DNA of 64,000 nucleotides from Rhodomicrobium sp. GTDB taxonomy: Bacteria > Pseudomonadota > Alphaproteobacteria > Rhizobiales > HXMU1428-3. A program made the translations under genes and the position numbers. The notes beneath the pieces are model-generated. The model was not told the DNA's origin, did no database searches, and worked only from the letters and a program-made list of their open reading frames with translations. Within the stretch, counting starts at the first letter, position 1, and each line of letters opens with the position of its first letter. This document shows, piece by piece, positions 63,085 through 64,000 of this stretch. The stretch covers positions 496,001 through 560,000 of the forward strand of contig BQJK01000002.1 of assembly GCA_021604665.1 (NCBI GenBank). The letters are read 5' to 3'.

Positions 63085-64000
63085 CCAGACCCATTCAATT
63101 AATTACCTCCGATACTAGTGAAACTGACCCTAAACGGAGCATTCGCAAAAAGCGTAATGCACCGTCTCTGGCTGAGAGTTCAAGTGATAACAGCCTTAAT
63201 GCTGTTAACGGGCTGGTCCCTGCCCTGCCTGAAGCAGCGCCGCTGTCAATGCCTGTGCAGCAAGGGGCGCGGCTCTCTGCGCTTTCAATGCGGTTATCGG
63301 TTAGTCAGTACATCGCACTGATTAGCTGGCGCCTTGTTATGGCGGCTACGACATTTCTGCTGACCGGGCTATTTGCTTATGAGTTTTATATGGTGCTTTC
63401 ATTGAAAAGCATCACTCCAGCGCAGATTGTGTTGCTCACCCTTTGTGTGATCAGCTTTACCTGGGTGGCCTTTGGCACGGCGACATCGCTCTGCGGGTTT
63501 TTAGCCTCCCTGTTTGGGGCATTCCGGCGGGATGAAATGCTAGATATTGAGACTATCCCGAAACAGCTGGCGGGGCGCACGGCGCTTCTATTCCCCATTT
63601 ATCATGAAAATCCAATGCGCATTGCCGCGACCATTCAGGCGATTGCAGAAGAATGTGATGGGCTTGGCTTTAGCCGAAATTTTGATTTCTTTGTTTTGAG
63701 TGACACCCGCACGGAAACCGCCAAAAAGGTTGAGGCCACAACATTCTCAGCTCTTTCGAAGCAGCTTCTAAAACTAATGCCGGTTTATTATCGCTGGCGC
63801 CAGGACAACCATGGCAAAAAAGCCGGCAATATTGCCGAGTGGGTGCGTAACCATGGCGGCGGTTATGATCATTTTGTAATTTTTGATGCTGATAGCATTA
63901 TGTCAGGTGAGACCCTTGCGCGGCTTTCTGCAGCGATGGAGCGCAACCCGAATGCCGGGCTTATTCAGACGGTGCCGCGCTTGGTTGGCGGCACCAGTGT
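63081..64000 (+). CDS. opgH: Glucans biosynthesis glucosyltransferase OpgH (3' end outside window)
   Basis: The first 306 residues of a membrane beta-glucosyltransferase. A disordered N-terminus is followed by two membrane helices (about residues 77-150). The GT2 catalytic domain then begins: RTALLFPIYHENPMRIAATIQAI, FVLSDTR, YRRWR-like VYYRWRQDNHGKKAGNIAEW and the metal-binding FDADS. It makes the glucan backbone from UDP-glucose and exports it. ATGA overlap with opgG shows translational coupling. Confidence 0.93.
   Translation, partial: MTRPIQLITSDTSETDPKRSIRKKRNAPSLAESSSDNSLNAVNGLVPALPEAAPLSMPVQQGARLSALSMRLSVSQYIALISWRLVMAATTFLLTGLFAYEFYMVLSLKSITPAQIVLLTLCVISFTWVAFGTATSLCGFLASLFGAFRRDEMLDIETIPKQLAGRTALLFPIYHENPMRIAATIQAIAEECDGLGFSRNFDFFVLSDTRTETAKKVEATTFSALSKQLLKLMPVYYRWRQDNHGKKAGNIAEWVRNHGGGYDHFVIFDADSIMSGETLARLSAAMERNPNAGLIQTVPRLVGGTS

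Overview
The window looks like chromosome of an alphaproteobacterium. The clearest pointers are the sulfate-assimilation operon with DUF2849 and DUF934 partner genes, the DUF1178 and DUF1761 genes, an adrenodoxin-type ferredoxin, cobM, a pabB-pabC fusion and an opgGH pair. The genus cannot be named from the sequence. The flanks have balanced base composition. The middle 30 kb is visibly richer in A/T, especially its cargo genes.

Left flank (1-24193), ordinary chromosome: a tandem-AAA ATPase running off the left edge; EVE and DUF1761 genes; grxC and a nitrilase-family amidase; DUF1178; then the operon cysH - ferredoxin - cobA - DUF2849 - cysI - DUF934 (APS reduction, siroheme precursor methylation, sulfite reduction); an OmpA-domain protein; an isolated cobM; leuB and leuD separated by a Sel1-repeat gene; a small exported HExxH protein; a proline-rich membrane-anchored protein; an endonuclease/phosphatase-fold protein; a polytopic membrane protein; a glycosyltransferase-like protein; and pabBC.

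Genomic island (24226-54719): inserted in the 3' half of an initiator tRNA gene (24194-24270). The last 45 bases of the tRNA plus one are repeated exactly at 54674-54719, next to a tyrosine recombinase gene. An AlpA-like excisionase lies at the other end. Both ends carry the same two kinds of short tandem motif, as expected of integrase/excisionase arm sites. Most backbone genes are on the minus strand: two winged-helix 'replication-relaxation' proteins, two VirD4/HerA-like P-loop ATPases, an MT-A70 adenine methyltransferase, a reverse transcriptase, a RelE/ParE-type toxin with its partner, a plasmid-type helix-turn-helix protein and a coiled-coil protein. No recognisable relaxase or mating-pair genes are present. 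Plus-strand cargo includes a Hachiman-like nuclease-helicase defence pair (hamAB), a divalent-metal resistance block (CDF exporter, CzcCBA and His-rich exported proteins, with a divergent MerR regulator) and a GSU2403-type nucleotidyltransferase preceded by a perfect 14-bp inverted repeat.

Right flank (54720-64000): arsR-acr3 arsenite resistance, a PhnA/YjdM zinc-ribbon protein, an exported fasciclin-domain protein, the modABC molybdate transporter and opgG-opgH for osmoregulated periplasmic glucans, with opgH cut by the window edge.

The items most worth following up are the unclassified, catalytically intact reverse transcriptase with a GC-rich, repeat-rich non-coding region upstream, and the paired ATPase/replication-relaxation backbone. 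Both lie in an island that already carries a known type of defence system.
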